DNA from: Alphaproteobacteria bacterium
Lineage (GTDB): Bacteria > Pseudomonadota > Alphaproteobacteria > Caulobacterales > Hyphomonadaceae
Reading direction: 5' to 3'
Assembly (NCBI GenBank): GCA_016125405.1
Contig: WGLW01000008.1
Span: 186,001-250,000 of the forward strand
DNA: 64,000 nucleotides
The notes below the pieces were generated by a model. That model was not told where the DNA came from, ran no database searches, and saw only the letters and a program-made list of their open reading frames with translations. Shown piece by piece: positions 9,425 to 18,140 of this stretch; position 1 is the first letter of the stretch, and each line of letters starts with the position of its first letter. Made by a program: the position numbers and the translations under genes.

Positions 9425-10318
9425 TTACGCTGATCGCGACTCGTCCCAGGCCGCAATCGTGGTGCGGTGAAGGATGCGGTCGTGGCCGGCATAGCCGCCG
9501 GTCGCGGCATGAAGCACCGAGCGGTTGTCCCACATCAGCAGCATGTTCGGGCGCCATTTGTGGCGGTACTGGAACTCTTCCCGGCCCTGCCACTGATAAA
9601 GCTCCTGCAGCAGCGGCGTCGCCTCCTCGCTGGCCATGCCTTCGATGCCGATGATGTAGCCGAAACAGCTGAAGAGGCCCTCGCGGCCGGTTTCCGGGTG
9701 CTTGCGGATGATCGGGTGAAGCTGTGTCCGGTCCGCCTCGCGCGAGGGGCGGATGTCCATCGAGCGATCCGACTTGTCGCGGGCGCCGTAGGCTCCTTCG
9801 GGCGCATAGGCGCGCTTGGCCGAATGGATCGCCATGCGCCCTTCCAGCCGAGAGCGCAGGCGCGCCGGCATGGCGTCGAGGGCGGCGTGCTGGTTCGCGA
9901 ACAGGGTGTCGCCGCCGACGGGCGGGATGGTGAGGCCGTAAAGGCAGGTGCCGGCGGGTGGGCGGACCTGGAAGCTCCAGTCGCTGTGCCAGTTCTCCGC
10001 GAACAGGGGCGAGGTTTCGTTGGCCCGCCTCTGCACCGCGATGACGTGGCTGCGCCCCGGTATCGGCGCAATGAAGGGATCCTCGCCAAAGCCGCCGAAC
10101 GCCAGCGTGAAACGCTCCAGGTCGTCGTCGGTCATCTGCTGATCCGGGAAGGCCAGCACGTGGTGTTCCAGCCAGGCGGCGCGGATGGCGGCGGCGTCTT
10201 CCGGGCCCAGCGGCCGGGAGAGGTCGAGGCCAGTAACGGTTGCGCCGCAGGCCTCACCGGAAGGGGTTATGCTGATCAAGGCGGGTCCGGCGGCAAGTGA
10301 ACGACAAGACAACGTCAA
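9425..10318 (-). CDS. TauD/TfdA-family 2-oxoglutarate-dependent dioxygenase
   Basis: Predicted non-haem Fe(II)/2-oxoglutarate dioxygenase. The substrate is unknown; taurine or another alkylsulfonate is one possibility. The 297-residue frame has the iron-binding H-x-D (His111, Asp113 in NWHSDWSF) and the distal His270 in SVLHAATGGYAGHDR. Arg281 and Arg285 lie 11 and 15 residues later, the spacing of the 2-oxoglutarate-binding arginines in TauD. The start is uncertain: there is no ATG, only TTG codons at 10318, 10312 and 10279. The last would give the usual short N-terminus before ITPSG. No sulfonate-transporter genes are nearby. The gene sits alone and inverted between trpC and lexA. Confidence 0.85.
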   Translation of the reverse strand: MTLSCRSLAAGPALISITPSGEACGATVTGLDLSRPLGPEDAAAIRAAWLEHHVLAFPDQQMTDDDLERFTLAFGGFGEDPFIAPIPGRSHVIAVQRRANETSPLFAENWHSDWSFQVRPPAGTCLYGLTIPPVGGDTLFANQHAALDAMPARLRSRLEGRMAIHSAKRAYAPEGAYGARDKSDRSMDIRPSREADRTQLHPIIRKHPETGREGLFSCFGYIIGIEGMASEEATPLLQELYQWQGREEFQYRHKWRPNMLLMWDNRSVLHAATGGYAGHDRILHRTTIAAWDESRSA

Positions 10319-10403
10319 CAGAGGCGCCGGAAGGACTTCCGGTCAATTGCCGGGCGCGCGGATTTGATCCGTACAGGTGTGCAGTTCACTACTCACAGAA
10401 TTA

Positions 10404-10432
10404 TTGACCCATAACGTGAACGCATGTAGAAC
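10404..10432 (+). promoter_or_regulatory. lexA promoter
   Basis: TTGACC at 10404-10409 and TAGAAC at 10427-10432 are separated by 17 bases, a good sigma-70-type promoter. It lies about 37 bases before the lexA ATG. The -10 hexamer is contained within the SOS box, so LexA binding would directly block RNA polymerase. Confidence 0.7.
10418..10432. promoter_or_regulatory. SOS box (LexA operator)
   Basis: GAAC-GCATGTA-GAAC is the reverse complement of the alphaproteobacterial LexA operator GTTC-N7-GTTC, with an exact match in both half-sites and in the 7-base spacing. It overlaps the -10 of the lexA promoter, which predicts autorepression of lexA and induction on DNA damage. The half-sites are direct repeats, unlike the palindromic CTGT-N8-ACAG box of gammaproteobacteria. 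Confidence 0.85.
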
Positions 10433-10468
10433 CATTCGCGACTCAGTTGAGGAGCCGCGAGGCCAGCC

Positions 10469-11146
10469 ATGCTTACCAAGAAACAGCGCGAACTTCTTTT
10501 GTTCATCAACGGGCGGATCAAGGAGACCGGCGTCTCCCCGTCGTTCGATGAAATGAAGGAAGCGCTCGACCTGGCGTCCAAGTCGGGCATCCACCGCCTG
10601 ATCACGGCCCTGGAGGAGCGCGGCTTCCTGCGGCGGCTGGCGCACCGGGCGCGGGCGCTGGAGGTGCTGAAGCTGCCGGAGAGCGCCGCCCCGGCCGCCG
10701 CGCCGCGCCCCACCCCGGTCCGCAGCACGGTGGTCAACGCCGAGCAGCGCTTCGCGGCGCGCGGGGGCACCATTCCCGTGCTGGGCCGGATCGCCGCCGG
10801 TACGGCCATCGAGGCGATCCAGCACGAAACCCACCGCATCGCCGCACCGGATGACGATTTCGATCCCGATACGCACTTCGCACTTGAGGTGCAGGGCCTG
10901 TCGATGATCAACGCCGGCATTCTGGACGGTGATACCGTGGTCCTGAAGAAGACCGATACCGCTCAGTCCGGCGACATCGTGGTGGCGCTGGTCAATGACG
11001 AGCACGCCACGCTGAAGCGCTTCCGCCGCAAGGGTGGCTCGATCGCGCTGGAGGCGGCCAACCCGGATTTCGGCACGCAGATCTACGGACCGGACAAGGT
11101 GCGCATCCAGGGCAAGCTGGTCGCGCTGGTGCGGCGCTACCACTAG
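10469..11146 (+). CDS. lexA: LexA repressor, SOS regulon master regulator
   Basis: Represses DNA-damage genes until RecA-ssDNA filaments trigger its self-cleavage. The 225-residue protein has an N-terminal winged helix-turn-helix (residues 1-65) beginning [13 protein letters not shown], and a C-terminal S24 peptidase domain. The cleavage site is Ala110-Gly111 in [11 protein letters not shown]; the catalytic Ser145 (QGLSMINAG) and Lys183 (ATLKRF) are present. An Ala/Pro linker of about 25 residues joins the domains. A GAGG motif lies 6 bases before the ATG. The gene carries its own SOS box. Its stop shares the palindrome CTAG with the stop of the convergent comEC. Confidence 0.97.
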   Translation: MLTKKQRELLLFINGRIKETGVSPSFDEMKEALDLASKSGIHRLITALEERGFLRRLAHRARALEVLKLPESAAPAAAPRPTPVRSTVVNAEQRFAARGGTIPVLGRIAAGTAIEAIQHETHRIAAPDDDFDPDTHFALEVQGLSMINAGILDGDTVVLKKTDTAQSGDIVVALVNDEHATLKRFRRKGGSIALEAANPDFGTQIYGPDKVRIQGKLVALVRRYH

Positions 11147-13209
11147 CGCTGGCGCACCGGCTGGCCCCACGGCCTGCCCGTCTGGCTGAGCCCTGCCCTG
11201 ATGTGGGGACCGGAAAGACCGGTCTCGATCACCGCGCCGGCCTCTGCGTAGGCGCACGGGTCGATCGCCAGCGCCTGCCGGCCTGAGGACGGGGTGAACC
11301 GGAGCACCGACTGGCTCGGGCACGGTTTGGGCGCGAGGGGCTTAGTTTGCTCCTCGGCTGCTGGCGACGCCCGTGACGGATCGTTGGTAGTGGGCGCCGG
11401 AACGATCTCGATCTCGCCATGCTTCAGCGCCAGCCGGCACGCGACGCCTTTGCCGGGGCAGTTCGCGGGGCCGACGTCATCCCCAATCAGGAGCGGGTCG
11501 AGACCGTTGAACCTGCGCCAGTCCTTGAGGACCACCCAGCCTGTCTGAGTGCGCGCATAGACCGACCCGTCGGTCGCGATGTAGGCGGCCGGTTGCGGCC
11601 CGGACAGCCACAGCACGATTGCCACAGCCGCTGGCGCCGCGGCGAGGCTCCGTCCGCGTCCCCGGAAGATGAAGAACGCGGCGATGGCGAGCGACGCCCA
11701 GACAAGGGCCGCGGCGCCCAGGCGCGGCAGATCGAGGCTTGGCGAGAGACGCGCGCTGTATCGCGCGATGGCGAGCACGATCCCGAGACTCTTTCCAAGC
11801 AGGCCGAGAAAAACATCCTGAAGCCCGAATGGCGCCGCGACAGCCGCCGCTGCCGCAGCCGGGGTCGTCCAGAAACTGATGATCGGCGAAATCGCGAGAT
11901 TTGCCGCCACGCTGAAAACCGCGGCGCGATTGAAGTGGTGTAGCGCGAACGGCATCGCCGCCAGCGAGGCGGTTATGGAGGTTGCGGCGGCGCCGGCAAT
12001 CCAGCCGCCAACGCGCGAGATAACGCCCCGTCCCTCCGGCTGGTCTGTCGTCGGCCAGAACCAGAATTCGTAGAGCGCGATCAGGGCGGCGGACGCCGCG
12101 AACGACATCTGGAAGCCCGGCGTCACGACAGCCTCGGGCTGGAGAAGCACGACAACCGTCATCGCCACGGCGACCGAGCGGAGCGACAGGGCCGGACGGT
12201 CGAAGAGCTTCGCGCCAAAGCCGACGAGCGCCATGACATAGGCGCGTTGCGTCGACACCTGCCCGCCCGAGATGACGAAGTAGAGCGTGCAGGCGATGAT
12301 CGCGCCAGCGGCCGCCACCTGCACTGCAGGCGCGCGCAACGCCAGGGGTTCGCACAACGGCCACAGGAGGCGGATGAGGAAAAAGAAGATGCCTCCCGCC
12401 AGCGCCATATGGAGTCCGGAGATCGAAAGCAGGTGCGCAAGGCCTGAGAGCCTGAGCGCTTCTGAATCGTCTGGCGTCAGGTAACTGCGGTCGCCGGCGA
12501 GCATCGCGGCGGACATGCCGCCACCGGCGGCGCCGGATGCGCTGAAGACGTGCGCGGCGATCTTTCGCCGGACAGCCGCGACCCAGAGTTCAACCCGCTC
12601 CAAAACGTTCCGCGCCATGGGCGTGGCGAGCGGCTCGCATCGACCGACAGCAAAGCCGACCGCGCCAAGCCGGTCGAACCAGGCGTCGCGGTTGAAAACG
12701 TAGTCCCCCGGAACGACCGGTCGGGGCGGTGGCGAAAGAATGGCGCGGCAGGCTACCGGACGCCCCGGCGCAAAATCGATTGCCGGGCGGTAGCTGATGC
12801 GGACGAACTTCGGCGTCCGCTGCGGGGTCAGGTCTTCTATTGCGCGCACGGCGATGCGAAGCCGCCGGCTGTGGTCGCTGGCGTCGATCTCCGCGACAAC
12901 GCCTTCAATCCGGACGGACCCGATCTGTTCCGCAAGCACCGGAGCCGCCACAAGCGTTGTTCTTGTCTTGCCGGCCAGCGCGCCGCACGCAAACCAGAGG
13001 CACAACGTGCAGAGCATGGAAACGGCGACAAACCTGTTCCGCGTGATGTAGGCGGCCACGGCGAACACGACCGGCGCAGCGAGCAGCGTGCGCCAGCCGG
13101 GCTCCATCGGGAGCGTCATGTAGGCGGCGGCGCCGAAGGCAAGCCCCAATGGAAGAACCAGCGGCCATCGCAGCGACTGGCCCGCGAGCACGCTTTGCAC
13201 CACCGCCAT
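11143..13209 (-). CDS. comEC: ComEC/Rec2-family DNA uptake channel protein
   Basis: Predicted polytopic inner-membrane protein that passes single-stranded DNA into the cytoplasm during natural transformation. After a DUF4131-like N-terminal part ([20 protein letters not shown]) comes the Competence domain with the hallmark [20 protein letters not shown] and about ten membrane segments. The C-terminal portion has no HxHxDH metallo-beta-lactamase motif, so that domain is absent or degenerate, as in many alphaproteobacteria. The frame stays open to 13383, inside the divergent gltX start. I placed the start at the ATG at 13209; TTG 13308 or GTG 13290 are alternatives. A 7-bp hairpin abuts the chosen ATG. 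The stop shares CTAG with the lexA stop. Whether the cell is competent cannot be told from this gene alone. Confidence 0.88.
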   Translation of the reverse strand: MAVVQSVLAGQSLRWPLVLPLGLAFGAAAYMTLPMEPGWRTLLAAPVVFAVAAYITRNRFVAVSMLCTLCLWFACGALAGKTRTTLVAAPVLAEQIGSVRIEGVVAEIDASDHSRRLRIAVRAIEDLTPQRTPKFVRISYRPAIDFAPGRPVACRAILSPPPRPVVPGDYVFNRDAWFDRLGAVGFAVGRCEPLATPMARNVLERVELWVAAVRRKIAAHVFSASGAAGGGMSAAMLAGDRSYLTPDDSEALRLSGLAHLLSISGLHMALAGGIFFFLIRLLWPLCEPLALRAPAVQVAAAGAIIACTLYFVISGGQVSTQRAYVMALVGFGAKLFDRPALSLRSVAVAMTVVVLLQPEAVVTPGFQMSFAASAALIALYEFWFWPTTDQPEGRGVISRVGGWIAGAAATSITASLAAMPFALHHFNRAAVFSVAANLAISPIISFWTTPAAAAAAVAAPFGLQDVFLGLLGKSLGIVLAIARYSARLSPSLDLPRLGAAALVWASLAIAAFFIFRGRGRSLAAAPAAVAIVLWLSGPQPAAYIATDGSVYARTQTGWVVLKDWRRFNGLDPLLIGDDVGPANCPGKGVACRLALKHGEIEIVPAPTTNDPSRASPAAEEQTKPLAPKPCPSQSVLRFTPSSGRQALAIDPCAYAEAGAVIETGLSGPHIRAGLSQTGRPWGQPVRQR

Positions 13210-13335
13210 GAGCGATTTGCGATCGCTCTGGACCGATTCAGCCTGCGGCACGGGAGTCCGCACCTCCGGGGCGGGACTTGCTACCACCACGGCCGATGTG
13301 GTCTTCAAGGCGCGTACCGAACGAATTGGATCCGT

Positions 13336-14781
13336 ATGCCGGTTGTCACGCGATTTGCCCCCTCCCCCACGGGTTACCTCCATATCGGAGGCGCCCGCAC
13401 TGCCCTGTTTAGCTGGCTATATGCACGCCACACCGGCGGCAAGTTTCTGCTGAGGATCGAGGACACCGATCGCGAGCGTTCGACCAACGCCGCGATCAAC
13501 GCGATCCATGATGGACTGGGCTGGCTTGGCCTCGATGGGGATGAACCCGCACTGCTGCAGAGTTCCCGGGCGGACCGCCATCGCGAGGTCGCCCTGGACC
13601 TGGTGAAGCGCGGCGTGGCCTACCGGTGCCCCGTCACGCCACAGGAACTCGAAGACCGTCGCAACGCGGCCAGCCTGCTGCGCCAGAAGCGGGAGACGGA
13701 CGGACATCTGTCTCCCGAAGACGGCGAGAAGCTGGACGCCCTGCTCAAACCCTTCCGGTCGCCCTGGCGCGACCCGAAGAAAGAACTGCCGGCCGGCGCC
13801 TCAACCGTCATTCGCCTGCGTATGCCGGATGAAGGCGAGATCGTTGTCGACGACAAGGTTCAGGGCCGGGTGACCATCAACGCGACCGAACTGGACGATC
13901 TTGTTCTCATGCGTTCGGAGGGAACGCCCACCTACATGCTGGCCGTCGTCGTCGACGACCATGACATGGGTGTGACCCACGTCATCCGCGGCGACGACCA
14001 CCTCACCAACACGTTCCGCCAGCTGCCGATCTACACCGGCATGGGGTGGTCGGCGCCGGAGTTCGCCCACATCCCGCTGATCCACGGGCCGGACGGAAAG
14101 AAGCTTTCCAAGCGCCACGGCGCGCTGGGCGTCGATGCCTATCGCGACATGGGCTACCTGCCCGAAGGACTGAAGAATTATCTGCTGCGACTCGGCTGGA
14201 GTCATGGGGATGACGAAATCATCCCAGAGGCGCAGGCGATCGAGTGGTTTGATCTGGATGGCCTCAACAAGGCTGCCGCCAGGCTCGATCTCGCAAAGTT
14301 GAACGCCGTAAACGCGCACTATATGTCGCTGGCTAACGATCAGCGGCTGGCCGATCTGTTCTTCGCTCGCCCGGAAGGCGCATCGTTGAACGCGGCGGAG
14401 CGCGAACGCTTTCAGGCGGCGATGCCTGTGCTGAAGACGCGCTCGCCGACAATCGCCGATATCGCCGATGCCGGGCGCTTCCTGACCGATTTGCGGCCCA
14501 TAAAGTTGACCGGGAAAAGTGCGGCCATGGTCAACCCGGAGGCGATTGAACGCCTGCGCGGGCTCGCCGCAGGCCTGGACGGCCTGCCCGACTGGTCGGA
14601 ACCCGCAATAAAGGAAGAAATTGCCCGATATTGCGCGGAGATTGGCGTCGGAATAGGAAAGATCGCGCCCGTCCTGCGAGCCGTCCTGACCGGCGGCGCA
14701 CCTTCGCCGGACATAACGCTTGTACTCGCCTTGCTTGGCCGTAATGAGTGTCTGGCCCGAATCCGGGACCAGACGGGCTGA
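13336..14781 (+). CDS. gltX: Glutamyl-tRNA synthetase
   Basis: Charges tRNA-Glu with glutamate, and possibly tRNA-Gln if an amidotransferase route is used. Starting at ATG 13336 (MPVVTRFAPSPTGYLHIGG) it has 481 residues, typical of bacterial GluRS. The class I signatures are HIGG at residues 16-19 and KLSKRHG near residue 255 (KMSKS equivalent). The frame is open far upstream, but the MPVVTRFAPSPTG start is the universal GluRS N-terminus. It is divergent from comEC and 33 bp upstream of gltA, the conserved gltX-gltA pair of alphaproteobacteria. Confidence 0.98.
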   Translation: MPVVTRFAPSPTGYLHIGGARTALFSWLYARHTGGKFLLRIEDTDRERSTNAAINAIHDGLGWLGLDGDEPALLQSSRADRHREVALDLVKRGVAYRCPVTPQELEDRRNAASLLRQKRETDGHLSPEDGEKLDALLKPFRSPWRDPKKELPAGASTVIRLRMPDEGEIVVDDKVQGRVTINATELDDLVLMRSEGTPTYMLAVVVDDHDMGVTHVIRGDDHLTNTFRQLPIYTGMGWSAPEFAHIPLIHGPDGKKLSKRHGALGVDAYRDMGYLPEGLKNYLLRLGWSHGDDEIIPEAQAIEWFDLDGLNKAAARLDLAKLNAVNAHYMSLANDQRLADLFFARPEGASLNAAERERFQAAMPVLKTRSPTIADIADAGRFLTDLRPIKLTGKSAAMVNPEAIERLRGLAAGLDGLPDWSEPAIKEEIARYCAEIGVGIGKIAPVLRAVLTGGAPSPDITLVLALLGRNECLARIRDQTG

Positions 14782-14814
14782 ACGACGCACGGGAAGTTTG
14801 AGGAGATCTGCTCC

Positions 14815-16122
14815 ATGGAAAACAAGGTCAAGCCGAACGGCAACGCGACCCTGACTGTCGGCGGAAAGTCGACGGAGTTGCCTGTCTACAGCGGTTCGGT
14901 CGGCCCGGACGTCGTCGATATCGGCAAGCTCTACGCCCAGACCGGCATGTTCACGCTCGATCCCGGTTTCACCTCGACGGCGAGCTGCGAAAGCCAGATC
15001 ACCTACATCGACGGCGACCAGGGAATCCTCCTTCACCGCGGATATCCCATCGACCAGCTGGCGGAAAACTCGTCCTTCCTCGAAGTCTGCTACCTGCTGC
15101 TTCACGGCGAGCTGCCGAACGCCAAGCAATCGAAAGACTTCGTCGACGCGATTACGCGCCACACGATGCTGCACGCGCAATTCGACCGCTTCTTCGAGGG
15201 CTTCCGGCGCGATGCGCACCCGATGGCCATCATGTGCGGGACGGTCGGCGCGCTGTCGGCGTTCTACCACGACTCCACCGACATCAACGATCCGGCGCAG
15301 CGCACCATCGCCTCGCACCGCATGATCGCCAAGATGCCGACGATCGCGGCGCGGGCCTTCAAGTATTCCACAGGCCAGCCGTTCATCAGCCCGCGCAATG
15401 AACTCGATTTCGCATCGAACTTCCTGCGCATGTCGTTCGCCGTGCCGGCTGAGGACTACAAGGTCAATCCGGTGCTCGCCCGCGCGATGGACCGGATCTT
15501 CATCCTTCACGCCGATCATGAGCAGAACGCATCGACCTCGACCGTGCGTCTGGCTGGCTCGTCTGGCGCCAATCCGTTCGCGTGCATCGCGGCGGGCATC
15601 GCCTGCCTCTGGGGACCGAGCCATGGCGGCGCCAACGAGGCTGCGCTGCAGATGCTCCAGGAAATCGGGACCGTTGATCGCGTTCCGGAGTTCGTGAAGA
15701 AGGCCAAGGACAAGTCCAGCGGCTTCCGCCTGATGGGCTTCGGTCACCGGGTCTACAAGAACTACGACCCGCGCGCGAAGGTCATGCAGAAGACCTGCCA
15801 CGAAGTTCTGAAGGAAGTCGGCCACGAGGCGGATCCGCTGCTGCCAGTGGCGGTCGAGCTGGAGCGCATCGCGCTGCAGGACGAATACTTCATCGAGAAG
15901 AAGCTGTACCCGAACATCGACTTCTATTCGGGCATCACCCTGAAGGCGATGGGTTTCCCGACCTCAATGTTCACCGTGCTGTTCGCGCTCGCGCGGACGG
16001 TGGGCTGGATCGCCCAGTGGCAGGAGATGATCACGGATCCGACGCAACGCATCGGCCGGCCGCGTCAGGTCTATACGGGCGCAACGCAGCGCGACTACGT
16101 GCCGATGGCCCAGCGCAAGTAG
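14815..16122 (+). CDS. gltA: Citrate synthase (type II)
   Basis: Condenses oxaloacetate and acetyl-CoA to citrate at the entry of the TCA cycle. The 435-residue length and the N-terminal beta-rich extension before [20 protein letters not shown] match the large hexameric, NADH-sensitive bacterial type. Active-site motifs include [14 protein letters not shown] (His near residue 310) and [14 protein letters not shown] with the catalytic Asp. A GAGGAG ribosome-binding site precedes the ATG. It is convergent with lpxB with only 6 bases between the stops. A probable terminator lies inside the end of lpxB. Confidence 0.98.
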   Translation: MENKVKPNGNATLTVGGKSTELPVYSGSVGPDVVDIGKLYAQTGMFTLDPGFTSTASCESQITYIDGDQGILLHRGYPIDQLAENSSFLEVCYLLLHGELPNAKQSKDFVDAITRHTMLHAQFDRFFEGFRRDAHPMAIMCGTVGALSAFYHDSTDINDPAQRTIASHRMIAKMPTIAARAFKYSTGQPFISPRNELDFASNFLRMSFAVPAEDYKVNPVLARAMDRIFILHADHEQNASTSTVRLAGSSGANPFACIAAGIACLWGPSHGGANEAALQMLQEIGTVDRVPEFVKKAKDKSSGFRLMGFGHRVYKNYDPRAKVMQKTCHEVLKEVGHEADPLLPVAVELERIALQDEYFIEKKLYPNIDFYSGITLKAMGFPTSMFTVLFALARTVGWIAQWQEMITDPTQRIGRPRQVYTGATQRDYVPMAQRK

Positions 16123-16128
16123 CGCTGG

Positions 16129-17280
16129 CTATCCGGCGGCGAGCCGGAGCACCGTTTCGGCTGCAATGGAAGCGGCGGGCCTTTCGGGGCCCGCCATTTT
16201 CTTGAGCGCCGCCCGCTGGTCGCTCCGCTGGCTCGCCAGCGCTTCTGGATCGGACAGCAGCCGTTCCGCCGCCCGCGCCAGATTGGATGCGGTGAACCGC
16301 GTCTGGACGAATTCCGGCGCGACTTCCTTGTTCGCCGCTACATTGAGCAAGGTGATGAACCGGGCGCGCATCAGAAACGCCCGCGCGATGGCCCAGGTAA
16401 CCCAGCCGAGTCGGTAACCCACAACGATCGCCGCGCCCTGGGCCGCCAGTTCGGTGGTCACCGTGCCCGAGCAGGCCAGCGCAACCTCCATGGCGGCGAA
16501 CGCATCGGACTTGTCCTCCTCGGCGATCACGAGCAGGTAGGGAAACGTCCACGATGACGAAAGAGCGCGCAATTCCGGCTCAATGGAGGGAGCGACCACG
16601 CATACGACCAGCCGCTGGGGATCCTTCCGGCAAAGCTCGCGGGCGGCCTCGACCAGGACAGGAGCAACACGGTGGATTTCGGAGGGACGGCTGCCCGGCA
16701 GGAGGCCGATCACGGTCTGGCCCGCGGCCACGGCATGGTCCGCGCGAAACCTGGCGCCGTCGCCCTGGTGTACGCGGCCCAGCGCAGGATTGCCGATCAC
16801 CGTCGTCGGCAATCCCCAGCGTTCGTAGAACGGCTGCTCGAAGGCGTGGATGCAAAGCAGGTGATCGCACCATTCGGCCAGCACGCGCGCTCGGCCCGGC
16901 CGTGTCGCCCAGACCTGCGGACCGATGAGCTTGATCCGCCGCGCGCGCAGGCCACGCAACTTCAACTCCCGCGCCACGCGCCACATGAACCCCCAGCTGT
17001 CTATGAGCACGACAGCGTCGGGGTCGGCGCGCACGATTGCGTCGGCGACCTCCTTCACCTTCTGCTTCACGCGGCCGAACGCCTTGACCCCGTCGATGAG
17101 GCCCAGGACGGCGAGACCGCCGGTATCCACCAGCGACGGCACGCCACGGGACGCCATTTTCCCGCCGCCCACGCCGCTCAGGCGGACGTCAGGCTGTTCC
17201 TGCCGCAGGGCATCGATCAGATCCGCACCCAGCGCATCGCCGGATGCTTCCGCCGCGACCAGAAAGATGCTGGCGCTCAA
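16129..17280 (-). CDS. lpxB: Lipid-A-disaccharide synthase
   Basis: Joins UDP-2,3-diacylglucosamine and 2,3-diacylglucosamine-1-phosphate to the lipid A disaccharide on the cytosolic side of the inner membrane. The 383-residue protein starts with TTG at 17280, which overlaps the lpxI stop (TTGA). This gives SIFLVAAEASGDALGADLI, the canonical LpxB N-terminus with the GD-x-LGA motif. GT19-type segments such as GLLPGSRPSEI and ACSGTVTTELA follow. The frame is open further upstream, but that is a shadow of lpxI. The last codons coincide with a plus-strand hairpin (16174-16195) that probably terminates gltA. Confidence 0.95.
   Translation of the reverse strand: MSASIFLVAAEASGDALGADLIDALRQEQPDVRLSGVGGGKMASRGVPSLVDTGGLAVLGLIDGVKAFGRVKQKVKEVADAIVRADPDAVVLIDSWGFMWRVARELKLRGLRARRIKLIGPQVWATRPGRARVLAEWCDHLLCIHAFEQPFYERWGLPTTVIGNPALGRVHQGDGARFRADHAVAAGQTVIGLLPGSRPSEIHRVAPVLVEAARELCRKDPQRLVVCVVAPSIEPELRALSSSWTFPYLLVIAEEDKSDAFAAMEVALACSGTVTTELAAQGAAIVVGYRLGWVTWAIARAFLMRARFITLLNVAANKEVAPEFVQTRFTASNLARAAERLLSDPEALASQRSDQRAALKKMAGPERPAASIAAETVLRLAAG
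16174..16200 (+). terminator. Probable intrinsic terminator of gltA, inside lpxB
   Basis: GGCGGGCC (16174-16181) pairs perfectly with GGCCCGCC (16188-16195) around a 6-base loop and is followed by ATTTTC on the plus strand. It lies 52 bases after the gltA stop. Because gltA and lpxB converge with a 6-bp gap, the hairpin is embedded in the last codons of lpxB, where it encodes MAGPERPAAS on the other strand. Confidence 0.6.
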
Positions 17281-18140
17281 TCCCCGTCTCCCGCCAGGTC
17301 TTCCGCCGTGAAGCCGTAGAGAAATACGCCAAGCTCGTCCGCAAGCGCCGCCGTTTCCTGACGGTTCATAAGCAGCGCCTTGCCGGCTTCCACCGCAATT
17401 CCGGAAAGACCCGCAAGCTCGACCTTGCGAACGGTTTCGATCCCCAGCGTGGGCAGGTCGATGCGAAGCTCCTGGTTCGGCTTGGGCCGCTTCACGAGCA
17501 CGCCGCGCCGCTGCTCCGGCGTTCCGCGGATTTCGGCCGGCAGGTCCGCACAGCGGCGAAGCATCTGGTCCGTACCTTCCTGCGCCTCCACGGCGAGGAT
17601 CAAGCCGCCACACGAAACGGCGCCCTGCCCCACATCAAGACCGCCGATGACGCTTGCGACCCGCGCGGCATGGCGGATGTCGAGCCAGTCGGTTTCAGTG
17701 GGTGTCAACCGGCCAATGGCGCCGGCGGGCGCCAGCAGGTCGGCGAGCACATCATCCGCGCCGACGACCTTGAAACCGGCCTCTTCAAATGCGCCCAGGA
17801 TTACCCTCAGGAGCGCGTCATCGCCCTTGCCCGCGGCAGCCATCACACGCGGCAACAGCCGCGCGCCGCGCATGTCGAGTTTGAGATGGGAAAAGTCTGG
17901 CCGTTTGACCACGCCGGCGAAGACAACCTCCGTGCAGCCAGCAGACCTGAGAAGGTCAATATGTCGGCCAACCTCGCCGATCGAGACCAGTTCGCCTTCG
18001 TGCGAGGCGACAAAGTCAGGGTCGGCGAACCCGCGAATACCGAGCACGAAAGGCGGCCGGCCACTGGTCCGCGTTTGCGCGGCGAGCTTCTTTGGCAGCT
18101 CGCCAGCGCCGGCGATAATGCCAAGGCGCGACTGCGTCAT
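17277..18140 (-). CDS. lpxI: UDP-2,3-diacylglucosamine pyrophosphatase LpxI
   Basis: Hydrolyses UDP-2,3-diacylglucosamine to lipid X and UMP in lipid A synthesis. LpxI is the alphaproteobacterial replacement for LpxH and attacks the alpha phosphate instead of the beta. The 287-residue protein begins MTQSRLGIIAGAGELPK at ATG 18140, overlapping the lpxA stop (ATGA). Family features are the N-terminal GIIAGAGELP nucleotide-binding-like turn, the GFADPDF segment and the conserved C-terminal DUF1009 domain with RTDLPTLGIETV-like sequence (here IDLPTLGIETV) and AGLSGIAVEAGKALL. It is translationally coupled to both lpxA and lpxB. Confidence 0.95.
   Translation of the reverse strand: MTQSRLGIIAGAGELPKKLAAQTRTSGRPPFVLGIRGFADPDFVASHEGELVSIGEVGRHIDLLRSAGCTEVVFAGVVKRPDFSHLKLDMRGARLLPRVMAAAGKGDDALLRVILGAFEEAGFKVVGADDVLADLLAPAGAIGRLTPTETDWLDIRHAARVASVIGGLDVGQGAVSCGGLILAVEAQEGTDQMLRRCADLPAEIRGTPEQRRGVLVKRPKPNQELRIDLPTLGIETVRKVELAGLSGIAVEAGKALLMNRQETAALADELGVFLYGFTAEDLAGDGD

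Noticed and set aside
12550-13335. Upstream extension of the gltX frame
   Set aside because: The extension is antisense to comEC. The universal GluRS N-terminus starts at 13336.
13801-15825. 674-codon minus-strand open frame across gltX and gltA
   Set aside because: It crosses two unmistakable plus-strand genes and their intergenic gap and has no recognisable motif; a shadow frame.
17843-18124. Frame encoding SSPRKRGPV, a string often seen when palindromic repeats are translated
   Set aside because: The DNA is ordinary lpxI coding sequence in another frame, with no inverted-repeat structure; a coincidence.
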